Shown: piece after piece, positions 63,579 to 64,000 of the stretch
Numbering within the stretch: the stretch's first letter is position 1
Layout of the letters: every line of letters begins with the position of its first letter
From: Willaertia magna
Lineage: Eukaryota > Heterolobosea > Eutetramitea > Acrasida > Naegleriidae
Assembly (NCBI GenBank): GCA_902984215.1
Contig: CADWAF010004428.1
Span: forward strand, 1 to 64,000
DNA: 64,000 nucleotides
Direction of reading: 5' to 3'
Made by a program: the position numbers and the translations under genes
The notes under the pieces: generated by a model
Told to the model about the DNA's origin: nothing
The model's input: only the letters and a program-made list of their open reading frames with translations
The model's database searches: none

Positions 63579-64000
63579 ATGAGTAAACTCAATAGTTTTC
63601 TTAAGGCTTGTAAAACATTTGTTTCCGAAGCGCACTCCAATCAATCTACCTATTCAAAATTATCTTTATGTATTGGAAATCAAGCAAGCGATTTAGATTC
63701 AATGATTTCAAGTATTGCTTATTCATATGCAATTTCTAATAAACAAAAAGATTGTTTAGTACTTCCTGTAATGAATATCCCTGAAGAAGATTTTAATTTA
63801 AGAACTGATGCTTCTTGGTTTTTAGGAAAATTTGGAATTTCAAGTAAAAATCTTGTTTTTTATTTTGACAATAAACCTTTACATGAATTAATTGAAAAAT
63901 TTAAAGAAAGACAAGCACTGTCCATTATTTTAACAGATCATAATAAATTAGCACCTGAACAAGATCAATTATTATCAAATTTTGTTACAGAAATTATAGA
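63579..64000 (+). CDS. Exopolyphosphatase PPX1/prune-like (DHH), cut by window end
   Basis: Partial: 140 codons are visible from ATG 63579. The text includes LCIGNQASDLDSMISSIAYSYA (GNxxxDLDS block), VLPVMNIPEEDFNLRTDASWFL and ILTDHNKL, which match the DHH-family N-terminal domain of yeast PPX1 and animal prune (exopolyphosphatase/phosphodiesterase). In the last block the usual DHH is DHN, which is tolerated in this family. Two TTGTAAA-like elements lie in the 24-nt gap to the preceding gene. The DHHA2 half lies outside the window. Confidence 0.85.
   Translation, partial: MSKLNSFLKACKTFVSEAHSNQSTYSKLSLCIGNQASDLDSMISSIAYSYAISNKQKDCLVLPVMNIPEEDFNLRTDASWFLGKFGISSKNLVFYFDNKPLHELIEKFKERQALSIILTDHNKLAPEQDQLLSNFVTEII

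Noticed and set aside
1..64000. CRISPR arrays, bacterial operons or riboswitches
   Set aside because: Intron-containing eukaryotic genes throughout; no direct-repeat/spacer array or Shine-Dalgarno-type spacing seen.

Overview
The window is nuclear DNA of an AT-rich protist with compact genes. Short GT-AG introns (39-100 nt) are visible in seven genes or gene candidates. Genes lie on both strands without operons. Start codons usually follow an A-tract, and TAA, TAG and TGA all act as stops. A SHIPPO/ODF3-type repeat protein suggests a cell that can build flagella, and the many F-box, LRR, BTB and G-protein genes fit a free-living amoeba or amoeboflagellate. A Naegleria-like heterolobosean is my best guess, but the sequence alone does not settle this.

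Layout. 0-10 kb: small secreted Gly/Asn/Tyr protein, tail-anchored F-box/LRR protein, divergent G-alpha, phage-type GH24 lysozyme, then a 945-residue F-box/ankyrin protein whose true start lies in an ATG-only exon that creates a histone H3 tail at the N-terminus. Broken copies of the LRR and G-alpha genes follow on the other strand. 10-20 kb: orphan 809-residue protein, BTB-BACK-glycine-rich gene with a duplicated relic beside it, and a secreted GPI-type protein flanked by an inverted pair of beta-propeller genes, one killed by a single C-to-T stop. 19.7-23.6 kb: pseudogene and very AT-rich DNA with decayed coding relics. 23.6-31.5 kb: a giant DDX60-like helicase and a small overlapping gene. 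31.8-47.5 kb: BRCT/F-box/STM4015-like gene, Cys-rich secreted protein, MUS81, GPI ethanolamine-phosphate transferase, EMC2, an ANL ligase, a small membrane protein and Elongin C. 47.5-49.5 kb: tRNA-Val and a tRNA-Ile gene split in its T arm by a 1.13 kb insertion holding repeats and a reading frame. 49.5-53.2 kb: second AT-rich desert. 53.2-64 kb: F-box/ankyrin protein, zinc-finger protein with a papain-like core, a frameshifted coiled-coil gene, membrane protein, tRNA-Thr, RGS protein, SHIPPO protein, dual-specificity phosphatase and the start of an exopolyphosphatase/prune gene.

Themes. (1) Ubiquitin-ligase adaptors are frequent (F-box x4, BTB-BACK, Elongin C). (2) G-protein signalling appears as G-alpha, a broken G-alpha copy and an acylated RGS protein. 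(3) Local duplication followed by decay recurs at least five times. (4) The motif TTGTAAAC sits 48-88 nt before the start codon of four consecutive genes and may be a core promoter element. The most notable observation is the exact nine-residue H3 tail on a non-histone protein, visible only when the first intron is recognised.
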